Shown here: positions 33,140 to 46,300 of the stretch, piece by piece | Position numbering within the stretch: position 1 is the stretch's first letter | Layout: each line of letters begins with the position of its first letter | Source: Apostichopus japonicus | Taxonomy: Eukaryota; Echinodermata; Holothuroidea; Aspidochirotida; Stichopodidae | DNA length: 64,000 bases | Assembly (NCBI RefSeq): GCF_037975245.1 | Contig: NC_092583.1 | Coordinates: forward strand, 12,751,264-12,815,263 | Reading direction: 5' to 3' | The notes under the pieces: generated by a model | Database searches by the model: none | Seen by the model: the letters and a program-made list of their open reading frames with translations, nothing else | What the model was told of the DNA's origin: nothing | Made by a program: the position numbers and the translations under genes

Positions 33140-34429
33140 TGATCCGATGAGGAGATGACGTATTTACGTGCCTCCTCATAAACAACACATATCCACAGAA
33201 ATGTGTGTATTTGTTTCTGTGATATGGACCTGTTCGCACATGTTCTGTTGTTGTCAGGTGTTTCAGTGTACTGCTACTGCTCAATTTATCGGAAGCCAGC
33301 CCTGCGTATATCTTATAACAATTTCTTGTAAGTTTCAATTTTTTATGCCGTTTTTTGGCAGGGTGAGAGAGAGAACCTAAAAGAGCTGTAACCCTTTCTT
33401 CTGTGTTGCATTTTGCGGTGCAACCCGGTATTTGAGTAAATATATACCTAAATTCGTACAAATTGCGGACCCTCCCCCTCCCCACCTTAATGATCGGCTA
33501 TGGGTACATGCCATTCCAGAAAGCAGTAATAGTTTTGTTAACAATTATTATTCCAGTCGTATATAAACGGAAGGATTAAGGAACATATACTGGAAGTAAT
33601 ATAAAGTTAAATAATTGTTTTCTTTATATTGAACAATGACTTGAAAAGCATTTACCCTATACACGAACTGAGATCGCCGCGGTTGCCAAGATCAAGGAGA
33701 CCACAATGGTATATGAGTCATATCACTTCCGTTTTAATATTTTCCTTTGTCATTGATGGAACTTTCTATGTTTTGGTTAACATTGTTGTTTTGGTTTATA
33801 CCAGCATAGGCACTATTTAATTTTAAGGCAGCCTATTGTTTGGTCACTAACATTTTTACCATAAATATGCGCCCCCCCCCAGGGACGTGTATATTAAGTA
33901 CGGTATGTAACTTAATTGAGAATACATTATTCTTCAGTCCGTATTTCCCAGGCCCCTTAATTTACTGTCCCCGGGCCTGTGGCTGTGGCGCACTGCCCCG
34001 TGCACCCTCGCTCAACTGCACCTATCAACTATATATTAGCGTATATACTCTCCTATTTTTGCAACAAATGAAGGTTAATTCGCCAGTGTTTAAAGCATTC
34101 ACAATATTTCGCCACCCACACTTTTCACACTATATTGATGATATGTATTAAAAACCGAAGTGAAAAAGAAAGAAAGACAGACTTCATTATTGGAATGAAG
34201 AGCTGGTCTACCTTATTATTAGACAAACATCAATATTTGGATAATGCTGTAACTATTCTTGTAACTAACTATTTTGTACCACAGTGGTGTGTGTAAGGGG
34301 GTGGTGGGGGGGGCATGGCCCACCCACTTTTCCATCGTTCGATGATTCGGCGGGGGAAATGGTTCAGTATATAAGGGGATTGTTTTACTTTCAGCCGGGA
34401 AAATTTAGACCACTGTGTGTAACTATACA

Positions 34430-35780
34430 TATTGTACAGAATTTATGTAAATGACCTCCCTCTTACAATACGCTAAATTCTACACAAGATTGCAGTCAAT
34501 TCGCCGACGACCTCGCTATTTGGCAAAGTAGTAAAAGAATCTCTTTTAGCCTTAGTTCAATTAAAAAATTCACTGATTGCGTTTACACCTATAGTGTAGT
34601 AAATAGAGAGTTAAAATAAACCCAGATAAATCTATGTTTGTAATATTTAAGTATCCTTACTCTAGAACCGTGGTTTTCAACCTTGGGCTCGCGGGCCCAT
34701 TTGGGCCCGCGAAGCCGATTTTGTGGGCTCGCGAGCATTGCCCTAGTAATGATTAAAAATTGTGGCATTTTTGGGGGCTGGTGGCGAAGGCACATGATGA
34801 TGTTTCTTAGGAAGCCTCTTCGATGAAACCTTGTACAACGGGTAAAATTTACTCAACCCTAACCCTATAAGACTAGTATAAGAGAATTCGGTGACTCCCA
34901 TCAACCACTGCACACTACGTATTTACCAAGGTTATGATGTGTGGAAGCCTTGCTTTGTACCATTGCCTTGTACCATTGCGGGTTGCAAGAAATCTTTGAG
35001 ATAGGCTCTAATTGGGAAGTACCTGTCATCTGATCACGGAGGAACATACATAGCTCTGATTGAGTCCCCGGGTCACTTGTGTCAAGAATACACTAATAAA
35101 CGCTGTGAAATTGATTTTATGAAGTTGATAACTTTGCAGGGTAGGGTATGGGCTCGCGAGGACGGCTCGGAAGACGAATTGGGCTCGTGATCGAAAAAAG
35201 GTTGAAAACCAAGGCTCTAGAATGACTTGACTGAGGACTATAAATTATCAAAATTTCTAGCACTAACACAACCCCCAGCAAAGAGGTTATTTTCCTAGGA
35301 ATTACCCTATACAGGGACAGTAAGCAAAACTTTAAAAACATATTTATATCTCTACCGGGAGAGCCTGGAGGATCTCAAATATTCTTAAAAGTCTAAGGAA
35401 TCTTATTTGTCTCCCTCCGCACATCCTTTTACAGCTTCATAATACTTAAATCAAACCTTTTACTACATACGGCAGTATCTGCCTCCTAAGTTGTTCTAAA
35501 GTTTCGATTATCCAAACTAAACATTTTTAATAATAAAGCGCTAAGAATTTGTCAATACACCCCTAGTAATATTGCTACCAAAAAAGCTGCTTGAAGCAGT
35601 AAACACAATCCCTCTCTTTGATCAACTTAATTTTTTTTTTTTCAAACTAAAAATATTTTTTTAAATAACACATCTCCTAGACCCCCTTATTCAAAATCTC
35701 CTGCTTAAGTACATCATTAATAAAACCTACTCAAAACATAATTTAGAAATCCTCTCTAGATAAGTTAGACTTTTTAAACT
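34430..35780 (+). pseudogene. Decayed non-LTR retrotransposon reverse transcriptase
   Basis: Plus-strand fragments carry reverse transcriptase landmarks in order: YVNDLP (34443-34463), then QFADDLAIW (34497-34523), the FADD form of the YxDD catalytic motif. INPDKSMFVIF-like residues follow near 34615-34650. After a 547-bp inserted element comes VIFLGITLYRDSKQNF (near 35286-35335), the LG motif downstream of the active site, and the thumb-like SNILKSLRNL. Frames shift and stops occur throughout, so it is dead. The motif style fits a Jockey/CR1-type LINE, but the clade is uncertain. The 5' part of the element and its endonuclease are missing. Confidence 0.7.
34668..35214. mobile_element. hAT-like element nested in the LINE relic
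   Basis: A 547-bp element starts CCGTGGTTTTCAACC and ends GGTTGAAAACCAAGG. The 8-bp duplication CTCTAGAA flanks it exactly (34660-34667 and 35215-35222). TGGTTTTCAACC-type ends plus an 8-bp duplication are typical of hAT elements. Ends continue inward with GGGCTCGCG/CGATCACGAGCCC-like sequence, lengthening the hairpin. It has no transposase. Confidence 0.85.
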
Positions 35781-35930
35781 GGGAGGAGGCTTAGGCTCTG
35801 GGAGAAGGAGGGACCCCCTGTTTAGGACCCCGGTGGCTAGAGGGCTTGTGAGTCAAACTCAGGAAAAATAGTTCTCTCGCGGGGAACAGCCTAGTCTTGG
35901 CCAAGTCGTTTGTAATACTCTTTTTCTCGC

Positions 35931-36427
35931 GTGCATATGGAAAGCCGTTTTAACATTTAATAAGGAATTTCAGATATCTCGAAATAATTTCAGATATCTC
36001 AAATTAAATTACAGATATCTCAAATTTATTTAAGATATTTACAAATAATTGCAGATATCTTAAAATCAATTTCAGATATCTCGAAATACCAGGGAATTTC
36101 AGATATCTGAAATTGAATTCGAGATATCTCGAATTCATTTTCAGATATCTCGAATTCAATTTCAGATATCTCGAATTCAATTTCAGATATCTGAAATAGA
36201 ATTTTAGATATCTCGAATTCAATTTCAGATATCTCGAATTCAATTTCAGATATCTGAAATAAAATTTCAGGTATCTCGAATTCATTTTCAGATATCTCGA
36301 ATTCAATTTCAGATATCTCGAACTCAATTTTAGATATCTGAAATAGAATTTTAGATATCTAAAATAAGAAACAATTTAAGATATCTGAAATTCCCGATTA
36401 AATGTTAAAATAGCTTTCCATACGTGC
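35931..36427. mobile_element. Foldback element built of AGATATCT palindromes
   Basis: About 500 bp with terminal inverted repeats of about 45 bp (left ATGGAAAGCCGTTTTAACAT, right reading inward ATGGAAAGCTATTTTAACAT, continuing through TTTAAT and GGAATTTCAG). The centre is about 20 tandem units near 21 bp, each with the palindrome AGATATCT followed by CGAATTCAATTTC or GAAATA. Because units are themselves palindromic, either strand can fold on itself many times. No coding sequence; the minus frame giving repeated SRYLKLN residues is an artefact. Confidence 0.85.
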
Positions 36428-37318
36428 AACTGTATATATGCCTCAGAGTCCGTTTCTGCCTATACCACGAATGTGCTTGCCCATATTTTTTAACATTACA
36501 TGCACGAGGATCTGTCCGATACAAACGTCTTGGACATTTCTCAAAGGGGCGTGAACTTATGCATACCACAAATTATTAGTATCAATCGAGAGCGTTGTCG
36601 CGGGCGTTTCTCTGGGCAGTACAGCAAATAGATGTGGGAAAATAGTTTTGTGGAAAAGAAAGGTACACTAGGCTGTTCATACTAGGGTCTTAACAAGACT
36701 AGGAAGAGCCCAGCCACTTGGAAGGGATTTTTCCTTTTTTTCATAGCTTTGTTCTCCTCCCGGGATGGTAGGGTTGCCAGGTCTGGAGCAGCCTTCCATT
36801 CTGTTTATATTGCTTGACTTCTGTATACCCTTGCCGTTGTATTTCAATAGTGTGTTTAAATTTGTCTTATACTAACCTGCAGGAGCCGGTTCGATCAGGT
36901 TTGTCCCCACCCCCTGACACTACGTGCAATTGTTGACATTCACGGCAAATGAAATATATCAAAATACGCCGAGGATGGGGTAGGTTATGCGGGATATTAA
37001 AACTATACTCATTATTCATCAAGATTACAATTTTTATGTAGAAAAAGGGCACATTTTTAACCTGAGGAAAAGTGGGGGCACGTGCCCCCTGGTCCCCCGG
37101 TTCCGCCGCCCTTGAGAGGACCCCACCCCCCTTCCGTTCCGCAGTTGTTCGGGACATGACATGAATATGCCTCGTTGAAAATACTATTACCAAATTTGGC
37201 GCCAAATATTGCGGGCGCTTGTCCTAGTCGGATTCAATCACTATCCCAGCTAGCCGTTTGCACTACATTTGTGTATATATGTGAGTTGTACTCCGTAGCC
37301 CACGTGTGAATTATCGAA

Positions 37319-40300
37319 ATGGCAGATAGTGGATCCGAAGAAGAGCTAACAATTTCCAATGATTTGGTCGTTACCAAGTATAAAATGGCCGGTGATATGG
37401 TCAACTGTAAGTTATAGTCGTTTAAAGAATGAAAATGAGGAGTTTTAAGGGAATGTAAAGTTGTCAAGTAGCGATAATAAGAGTCACCGTTTCAGTACTA
37501 TTGTAGTACATTAAGCCGTACTATACAATATGGAGTGTAATGTGCGTGTGTAGGCTAGGCCTTATTCACTACACAATAGGACATGGATTACTCATAATGT
37601 CGTAATTGCCATAACATAGGTAAAAGAACCCGGGATTTTGGACATGGGCAGCTCTCTTTGAAGTTTCAAAGCATTTTTTTGTAAAGATGAATTTGATTTT
37701 GGTGGATTTTCTAATGGTAAATAGTAATATTTGAGTCTAAACCCTTAACCTTATGTTAGTTGGTACATTGTTCGGCTAACCATACTATTTTGATAGGCCT
37801 AACCTAATGCAGTTTATTACAGGGCTTTCATTAGTTGGATTCGGGAGTAATAAAAGAATACCCCACACTTTTTCAACCGATTCTCTTCAGTGGAATCGCA
37901 GTATGAGACATTGCCGGATTTATGAACATATGAAACAGTTGCAATTACAGAAAAAAACTATTTTTTTTAAAGTAGGCCTAGCCTAGGCCTACTTAGCTTT
38001 GCAGTAAGCATATGTTGAAATAACATGTATTGGGTTGCTTCTTAAAAAAGTCAAAATTTTCTGTAACTTCGAGGCTACCTAAACTCATAGTGGCTCCAAG
38101 GGTGATTTGTAAGCAAGTATGCATGAGTAATGAGGAAAAAGATCTATAACTTAGATACATCGACAATGTAAGTTAAATGACAGTACATTAAAAGAAATAT
38201 TCTAGCTTAAAAAAGTCCAATTTCTTCACCTAGGATTCAAGGAGCAGTTCTAATGAAACAGTCATAGTAACTATTTGGTACAGTACATCATGCACTAAAG
38301 TTTTTGTATATTTTCCTAACCCAACTTCTTCAACTTGAAGTGGCTACACCGATACCGAGTCAAAGTAAATTTTTGATACAGCATCATCAAGTTTTTTTGT
38401 GGTTGAATTATATTTTTAGTTTAATTTCTTCAGTTTGGGGGGACTGACGGATGCAAAATAACTCTGACATACAGTACACGATATGTTAAAAGTTCTATTC
38501 TTTTCGAAAAATGTTCTTGGTCGTTTTCCTTGACCCAAGGTGAGTCTGTGGATACTAATCGGACTAACTTTTTGCCACTGTGGAACACGGAGCCGGGTTT
38601 AAAGTTGATATCTTGATGACTATAAAATATCAGTGATTAGGCAGAATACTGTAGGCCATATGTACATGCTGAAGTAAAGGATTGATGGGATATAATGGAG
38701 GATTTACATTACACAGGGATGTAAGTCTTCCGTATTTTTTTCGGAAATCCAGTTTTTTTTTGACAGGATGTAAGTCTTCCGTATTTTTACGGAAATCCGT
38801 TTTTTTTTTAATTCCAATAAAGTTGCACAAAATTGTACAAATATCAAAGACACAACGCGGCAAAAATGCCTGGCCCGTTGCAGCAAGCTAACTTCAATTT
38901 TCACTCATCGATCAACCAAAATACCATTTCCTGTTACACATCGCATTGCACTGTACAACATTGTGTGTGGCATGTGAACATCGTTGCGTACGTGCGAACT
39001 TCAAATCGCCATAGCTCATTTCTGTCGTTGAAAAACCTTGCCTAATTCATGTTGATTCGTAACTGCTGGTGCTCGACATAAGTTTCGGAAATAACGCTTG
39101 TGATATTTGTGAGCGGCTAAATCTACGGGATACGCATATGATAGTCGATAGTCGTGATCGCTTTCAAATGTGAGACTGTTTTTTATTCCGGATTTTGCTG
39201 CGAAGTATTAGTTACTTGGAGCTAGCCTAACATAACGATAGTGTGTAAGTAGTCAGAACTAGGGCTATGATGTGTTAGCGCTAATACTTTTGAGCTAGCC
39301 TAACATAACGATAGTGCGTAAGTATTCAGAGCTAGGAGTAGGATGCGTTAGGACGACATTCCCCCGGTTTCTCCGAATAGTTTTCCGGTTTTTTTTTTTT
39401 TGGCTGCACTTACATCCCTGATTAGTGCTATCTGGGAGAACAGGGATGAAGGCAATATGATATAGTCTGGAGGAAGAACAAGTAATATAGTTTTGGATGG
39501 TAAAATGTCATTTGGCCCCTTCGCCAGTCTGCTCCAGTGTGTATTAACAACACATACTGGACATGACAACCAACCATCCGTACGGAACAAGATCAGAATA
39601 TCTTGTATTGGAAGCACTGGTCTCAGTGTCATAACCCGTTTACATTCGCCATGAAAGGAACAACTATGACTGAAATAGCTTCTACACCTAGTGGTAACAT
39701 TACATATACACAATGGCAGCCCACTTACACAACTTTCCAAAGCCTGATAACTCCCAAATGGCTGGCACAACAGTTTTCCTTTGAATAGTTGTATGGTACA
39801 AATATCTCTTTCATGTAAAGCTGAAGATCGATTTAAGTTTTGCTTTTCCTATAAATGCTTGGATCCCCCTACACGCTAAAATACAGGTTAACAACAGAGG
39901 CATTACCTGTAAGTCTTCTGCAGGAAACAAGGACTGGAGATTGTGTCTTCTCTATCCCTCAAGTGTACAGTAGCTTTGTGATGCTTTTCAACTTACTAAT
40001 ACCCAGAAGAAGTATGTTATAGCTCTTGGCCATGAAAGACTAGTAGTTCATAAAGTTAAACTTTCCTCAAAAAGGGGTGGCATCCAAAGTTTTGAGAGTC
40101 ATAAAGTTACGTTGGAAATACCTTTGATGGTTCTATAAAACTGTTGGGAAATGTGATCTGATCACCTGCTGCTACAAGGTCAAAGGTCAAGACACCCGAG
40201 GGAATGCGATGAAAGATCTTGAAGAGATAAAGATGTAATATTGATAAGGTCCTCAAAGGCCACAAGATAAAGGGGGATTCTAAAACCTGACATTTTCCTA

Positions 40301-43300
40301 GACCTAGAGGGATGAAGTATCTGTTTATCTACAGTATCTTTTGTTTGGGTTACTATGTACAGTTACTACAGTAGGCTATTCACTGCCCAAGGGAAAGTAA
40401 AATCACCTAGGCTGTCAAGTTTAGCTGTCACAGAATACTATAGGAATGAAATGTAGCCAGGGCCAAAATTTTTGTTTTGCTTTGTCAGACCATCAAATTT
40501 GGTTGTCCGAAACAATGTAGCACCCTAACAACGAACAATCAATATAGTACTGCAGTATGTATTGTACACTGTAGTCTATGTTTGGTGACTAAAACACCAG
40601 CTCTGAGCTCCCCTTTGGGTGCATCATAGGACCTTTCTTGTATTTTATCAGTATTTGCAAGGTGTTGGCAGGCAATACCAATTTAATCTTTCTTTTCAAG
40701 CCTCCCCCCCCCTCCTCCCTCTACATCCCTCCTATCCATTGAGTTACTGTGCTCATCAGGAATTAAATAATATTGTTGAAATTTGGCATCCTACAAATTT
40801 GAGGTTTCAAAAAACCTGGTCATGCATTCATCCTTGAATTTTGTTATAGCAATTAGGCCTGCTTTCTCTGTGTGTGCATCTGTATATGCAATTTACCATG
40901 TTTGTTCCCGTATAAGCTTGTAATGTGCGTGCAGTACATTTGTAGTGTGCATGACATTCATTTGTATGGCGTGTGTCATACATTTGTACTGCGTGTCATA
41001 CAACATACAGTACATTTGTATGGTGTCATGGTGTGTCATACATTTGTATGTATGGTGTGTGTTACACATTTCTATTCTGTGTTGTACATTTCTATTCTGT
41101 GTCATACATTTGTATGTATGGTGTGTGTTACACATTTGTATTCTATGTTGTACATTTCTATTCTGTGTCATACATTTGTATGGTGTGTGTTACTGTGTTA
41201 TACATTTGTATTCTGTGTGTCACACATTTGTATTCTGTGTCATACATTTGTATGGTGTGTGTTATACATTTGTATTCTGTGTGTCACACATTTGTATTCT
41301 GTGACATACATTTGTATGGTGTCATGGTGTGTCATACATTTGTACTGCGTGTCATACAACATACATTTGTATGGTGTCATGGTGTGTCATACATTTGTAT
41401 GTATGGTGTGTGTTATACATTTCTATTCTGTGTGTCGTACATTTCTATTCTGTGTCATACATTGTATGGTGTGTGTTATACATTTGTATTCTGTGTTGTG
41501 CATTTCTATTCTGTGTCATACATTTGTATGGTGTGTTATACATTTCTATTCTGTGTTGTACATTTCTATTCTGTGTCATACATTTGTATGGTGTGTGTTA
41601 TACATTTGTATTCTGTGTTGTACATTTCTATTCTGTGTGTCATACATTTGTATGGTGTGTGGTATACATTTGTATTCTATGTGTCACACATTTCTATTCT
41701 GTGTGTCATACATTTGTATGGTGTGTGTTATACATTTGTATTCTGTGTTGTACATTTCTATTCTGTGTGTCATACATTTGTATGGTGTGTGTTTTACATT
41801 TCTATTCTGTGTTGTACATTTCTATTCTGTGACATACATTTGTATGGTGTGTGTTATACATATTTTGCTGTGTGTCATACATTTGTATGGTGTGTGTTAT
41901 ACATTTGTGTTCTGTGTGTCATACTGTACATTTGTATACTGTGTCATACATTTGTATGGTGTGTGTTATACATATTTTGCTGTGTGTCATACATTTGTAT
42001 GGTGTGTGTTATACATTTGTGTTCTGTGTGTCATACTGTACATTTGTATACTGTGTCATACATGCTCTACTTTGAATGATCTTACAGGTATCCTGAAGGA
42101 GGTACATGCGGCCATAGCTCCTGGCAAGAAGGTCTTGGAGATTTGTGAGTTTGGTGATAACAGACTCTTGGAGGAAACAGGCAAAGTTTACAAGAATAAG
42201 GACATCAAAAAAGGTACTTTGAAAGAACACGTTTTTTTTAATCAAATGTAGTGTTGCACCATTTTACCAGTACAGAATGATTGCACCGTTTTATCGTTTA
42301 CAGATAACACTTATTCCGTTACACGGTATGTCAGACCCGTCAACTAGGGATTGTGGAGAATGACGTCTTCTGTAATATAATTCTACTCATAAATTTATAG
42401 GAGTGTTAGGCAACCATGTGGTCGAACGTAACAGCAATAATGAAAGTATTCCATGGATATCTTGCGTCACAATTTCAGCGGTATAGGTTAGATTTTCCCC
42501 ATTGACTTAGTGTGGTGTTAGGCTACCATGTGGGAGAAACTAAAAGAATTCTCACAATTATTATTTATCATTCCTTTTTTTCATAGAAGGAAAGACTGAC
42601 AGGGAATTTTACGAGATGTTAATGGATTAAAGACGGGATAACTAAAAATAATAATCGCAAGTGGCTTTTTACTAATCGTTTATTCCAAATGCGATCAAAT
42701 TGCGCGAATCGCGCAATCTCGTCGCTAATGCGAACCTTGGGCCTGCATAAAAGATAGTAGTAGTAACAACTGTTTAAGAGCTAAATTGGGATAGATATAT
42801 GGTCTGATCCAATAGAGGTGGAGAGCAAGCATAAGCAGCGGCGGGAGTGCGATGTTAGTAGTGATGTTAATTATATGAAGTTATTAACAAACTTCAGGCC
42901 AACTTACTTTTACACAAGTTATTAACAAGTTAATGAAAGAAACAAAAGCAAATAGAAATTATTGAGGAAGATTTTATACCTTATCTTACACCTACGTATT
43001 TGTACATGAAACCATTGTCAGTAGAGAATATAATTCATTTATTATAGTATCCAATATGTAATTTCTTGAAAATCGTGATACACGAGGGTAAATAATTTTT
43101 TCCGGGTACACGGATACCCAACGGGTAGCGGCTCTCGGGTACCCGGTTCCCGATTTTTGGACCTGTGTAAACACTAATTTTCATACATGTGTGTCAGAAC
43201 AAAGAATTGGGACTGTGTGTGGAGTAAACTTGGTTGCATTTGTGTAGAATCTTTTTTTTTTCACCATGCAGGCAAGCTCACACGGATACCCGACGGGTAG

Positions 43301-46300
43301 CGGCTCTCAGGTACCCGGTTCCCAAATTTTGGACCTGTGTAAACATTAATTTTCATACATGTGTGTCAGAACAAAGAATTGGGACTATTAGTGTGGAGTA
43401 AACTTGGTTGCATTTTGTGTAGAATCTATTTTTTTTCACCATGCAGGCAAGCTCACACGGATACCCGACGGGTAGCGGCTCTCGGGTACCCGGTTCCCGA
43501 TTTTTGGACCTGTGTAAACACTAATTTTCATACCTGTGTGTCAGAACAAAGAATTGGGACTACTGTATGTGTGTGGAGTAAACTTGGTTGCATTTTGTGT
43601 AGAATCAATTTTTTTTCACCATGCAGGCAAGCTCACACGGATACCCGACGGGTAGCGGCTCTCGGGTACCCGGTTCCCGATTTTTGGACCTGTGTAAACA
43701 CTAATTTTCATACCTGTGTGTCAGAACAAAGAATTGGGACTACTGTATGTGTGTGGAGTAAACTTGGTTGCATTTTGTGTAGAATCGATTTTTTTTCACC
43801 ATGCAGGCAATTTTTTCTTTTTCAAAATTCCCAAGAGTTCAAATGTCACTTTTCTTTTGATCTTTTCTTCCAGGCATTGCCTTCCCTACATGCATTTCCA
43901 TCAACAACTGTGTGTGCCACTTTTCTCCTCTTCGAAGCGACAAAGAAGTAGAGTTCAAAGAGGGAGATTTAGTGAAAGTGTAAGTCCCAGCTCTTATTTA
44001 CTCATCATGAAGCCAAAACATGAGCAAGATAATGTGCTAGATTTGCTTGACTAGAAATAGTGAAGCCCATAAGCGATGAAAATGTCTGAGATAACCAATA
44101 TCTGTTCGGACAACCAAAATCAGCTTTGTAGGTAGTGAAATGGACGACTAGCTGTTTTACATCAAATTCAGATTGTATCATAACTAAATGCCCTCAAGGA
44201 GGTAAAAATGATAAATTGGTAACTCTCTTGGTCGGGCCTATGATCCAACCAGAAGGGGGAGTTTTACAAGCCCAATGCTGGAGTTGTACTCTCCAAACCT
44301 ACACATCTCTCTTTCAGTGTAAATATTGATTGTTTCTGTTGGACAACCAAATATGCTGTTCAGACAACTCAAAAAGCAAAAATCATTCAAGTAGTTTGTC
44401 CCGCATATCAAATTTTGGCTAGAAATATGTGCTCTTTAAGCTGAATTGTTTCTATGGTCCTTTGAGAAATTGTATTACTCCTGTGTTGGAACTCTCTAAA
44501 ATGTGTTCTTTTTTTTTAAATATATTTTTTTGATATGCTACTCCTGCAGGGATTTGGGTGCTCATATCGATGGCTTTGTGGCTGTATGTGCGTATTCTTT
44601 CGTCGTCGGTGCCTCTAAGGACAACAAGGTCAAAGACAGACGAGCTGATGCAATATTAGCGGCTCATAACAGCGCAGAAGCCGTTCTTCGGAAGCTCAAG
44701 CAAGAAGTCGAGGTGAGTACGATGGGCAAGATTTTTTCGTTCTTCAGTAGGTTGGAAGGAAGAAAGGCTGGCATTTGCGAGAACTTTGGCTAGGTTTCAG
44801 ACTCCTAAAAAGACAGTCCAATCTAGGTTTGGAATGTCACACATTCTTACTTGAAACTTGAGCTTGTAAAATGAAAGCACATTTATGCAGGCTTCAGAGA
44901 AGGCTAGTGAGGGGGGGGGGGGGAACTTGTAACCCCTTTGCTTGATTATTTGAAATGGAATAAATCTATGCTACGAAATAAATGTGTGAGTCGTTTACAA
45001 GTGGGAAAAAAAAGCTTAAGAATGAGTAAAAAAAATAAATCAAAATCTATAACCAGCTTTCAAATAAACCCGTTTTCGTCTCTTTTTCAAAGAACTATGA
45101 TGTCACAGAGGTTATTCAGAAGGTTTCGGAATCTTTCGAGTGCCAACCAATCCAGGGCATGTTATCACATCAGTTAAAGCAACACGTTATTAACGGGGAG
45201 AAGAGTATCATACAAAACCCAACAGACGAACAAAGGTATTTATCTTTGGATATTTGCTAATGTGGGATTGATCACTGAACACTCTACCCGTGGGATCTTG
45301 GTGACATTCTCCTAAAAAAACGTCTTCTCTATGTAGTCCTTCTTAATTAAGGGGGTTGGGGGGGCGGGGGCATCATTAATTCAGCCCTGTGGGGGGCATT
45401 ATCAATTCAGCCCTCTCAGATGGTCGTTTGCACTCTCGCTTAACTCAAAACTCAAGAAATTGATACGTATCAGTTAGTGTTTGCACGGGTTATCCGGGTA
45501 CCCGCCCGACGCGATCCTACCCGGTTCCTAATTTATTACCCGAATCCTACGCAAAGTGTGATTTAAAAAAAAAAAAAAAAAAAATTGGCAAACCGACGGT
45601 TAGGCAGATTTCCCATTGACTTTGTGTGATGTTAGGCTACAATGTGGTCGAAGATAACAGCAATAACGAAAGTACCCGCCCGACGTGATACTACCCGGTT
45701 CCCAATTTGATACCCGAATCCTACGCAAAGTGTGATTGTTTAAAAAAAAAATTGCAAACCGATGGTTAGGCAGATTTCCCATTGACTTAGTGTGTTGTTA
45801 GGCTACCATGTGTTCGAAGATAGCAGCAATAATGAAAGCTTTCCATAGATATCTTATAACTGCGTCACAATTTCAGCTAATAAACAAATGGCTAGGCTAC
45901 ATTACCCCCATTGACTTAGTGTGGTGTTAGGCAACCATGTGGTCGAACGTAACAGCAATAACGAAAGTATTCCATGGATGTCTTATAACTGCGTCACAAC
46001 TGCAGCAAATAAACAGATGGTTAGGCTTAGCTAGATTTCTCATTGACTTAGTGTGGTGTTAGGCTACCATGTGGAAGAAAGTATTATTTATTCATTCGTT
46101 TATTTCATAGAAGGAAAGGCTGACAAGGAATTTTACGAGATGTTTATGGATTATAGACGGGATAACTAAAAAATAGTAATCGCAAGTGGCTTTTTACTAA
46201 TCGTTTCTTCCAAATGCGATCAAATTGCGTGAATCGCGCAATCTCGCGGCTAATGCGAACCCTGGGCCTGCATAATAGATAGTAGTAGTAGTAACAACTG

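Larger units (their letters stand above)
31050..37318. other. Gene-free region between carboxypeptidase copy 2 and PA2G4
   Basis: About 6.3 kb. It should contain the promoter and noncoding first exon of carboxypeptidase copy 2 (minus strand) and the promoter of PA2G4 (plus strand). I cannot fix either start site. Most recognisable content is transposon-derived: a MITE, a SINE-like piece, a LINE relic with a nested DNA element, and a foldback element. No supported host coding exon was found. Confidence 0.5.

Noticed and set aside
36004..36327. Minus-strand frame with repeated SRYLKLN units, resembling a repeat protein
   Set aside because: It is the 21-bp palindromic repeat of the foldback element (period divisible by three), with no start context or flanking exons.
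35967..36395. CRISPR-like regular repeats
   Set aside because: Units are contiguous palindromes without unique spacers, and the window is clearly eukaryotic.
40872..42251. 459-codon plus-strand open frame running through the minisatellite into PA2G4 exon 2
   Set aside because: The frame is open only because the 20-24 bp units lack stops. A clean acceptor at 42087 and homology begin exactly at exon 2, so the upstream part is intron.
43361..43951. 196-codon plus-strand frame across the 175-180 bp array into PA2G4 exon 3
   Set aside because: It reads exon 3 in the wrong frame; the PA2G4 frame is fixed by homology and by phase at 43874.
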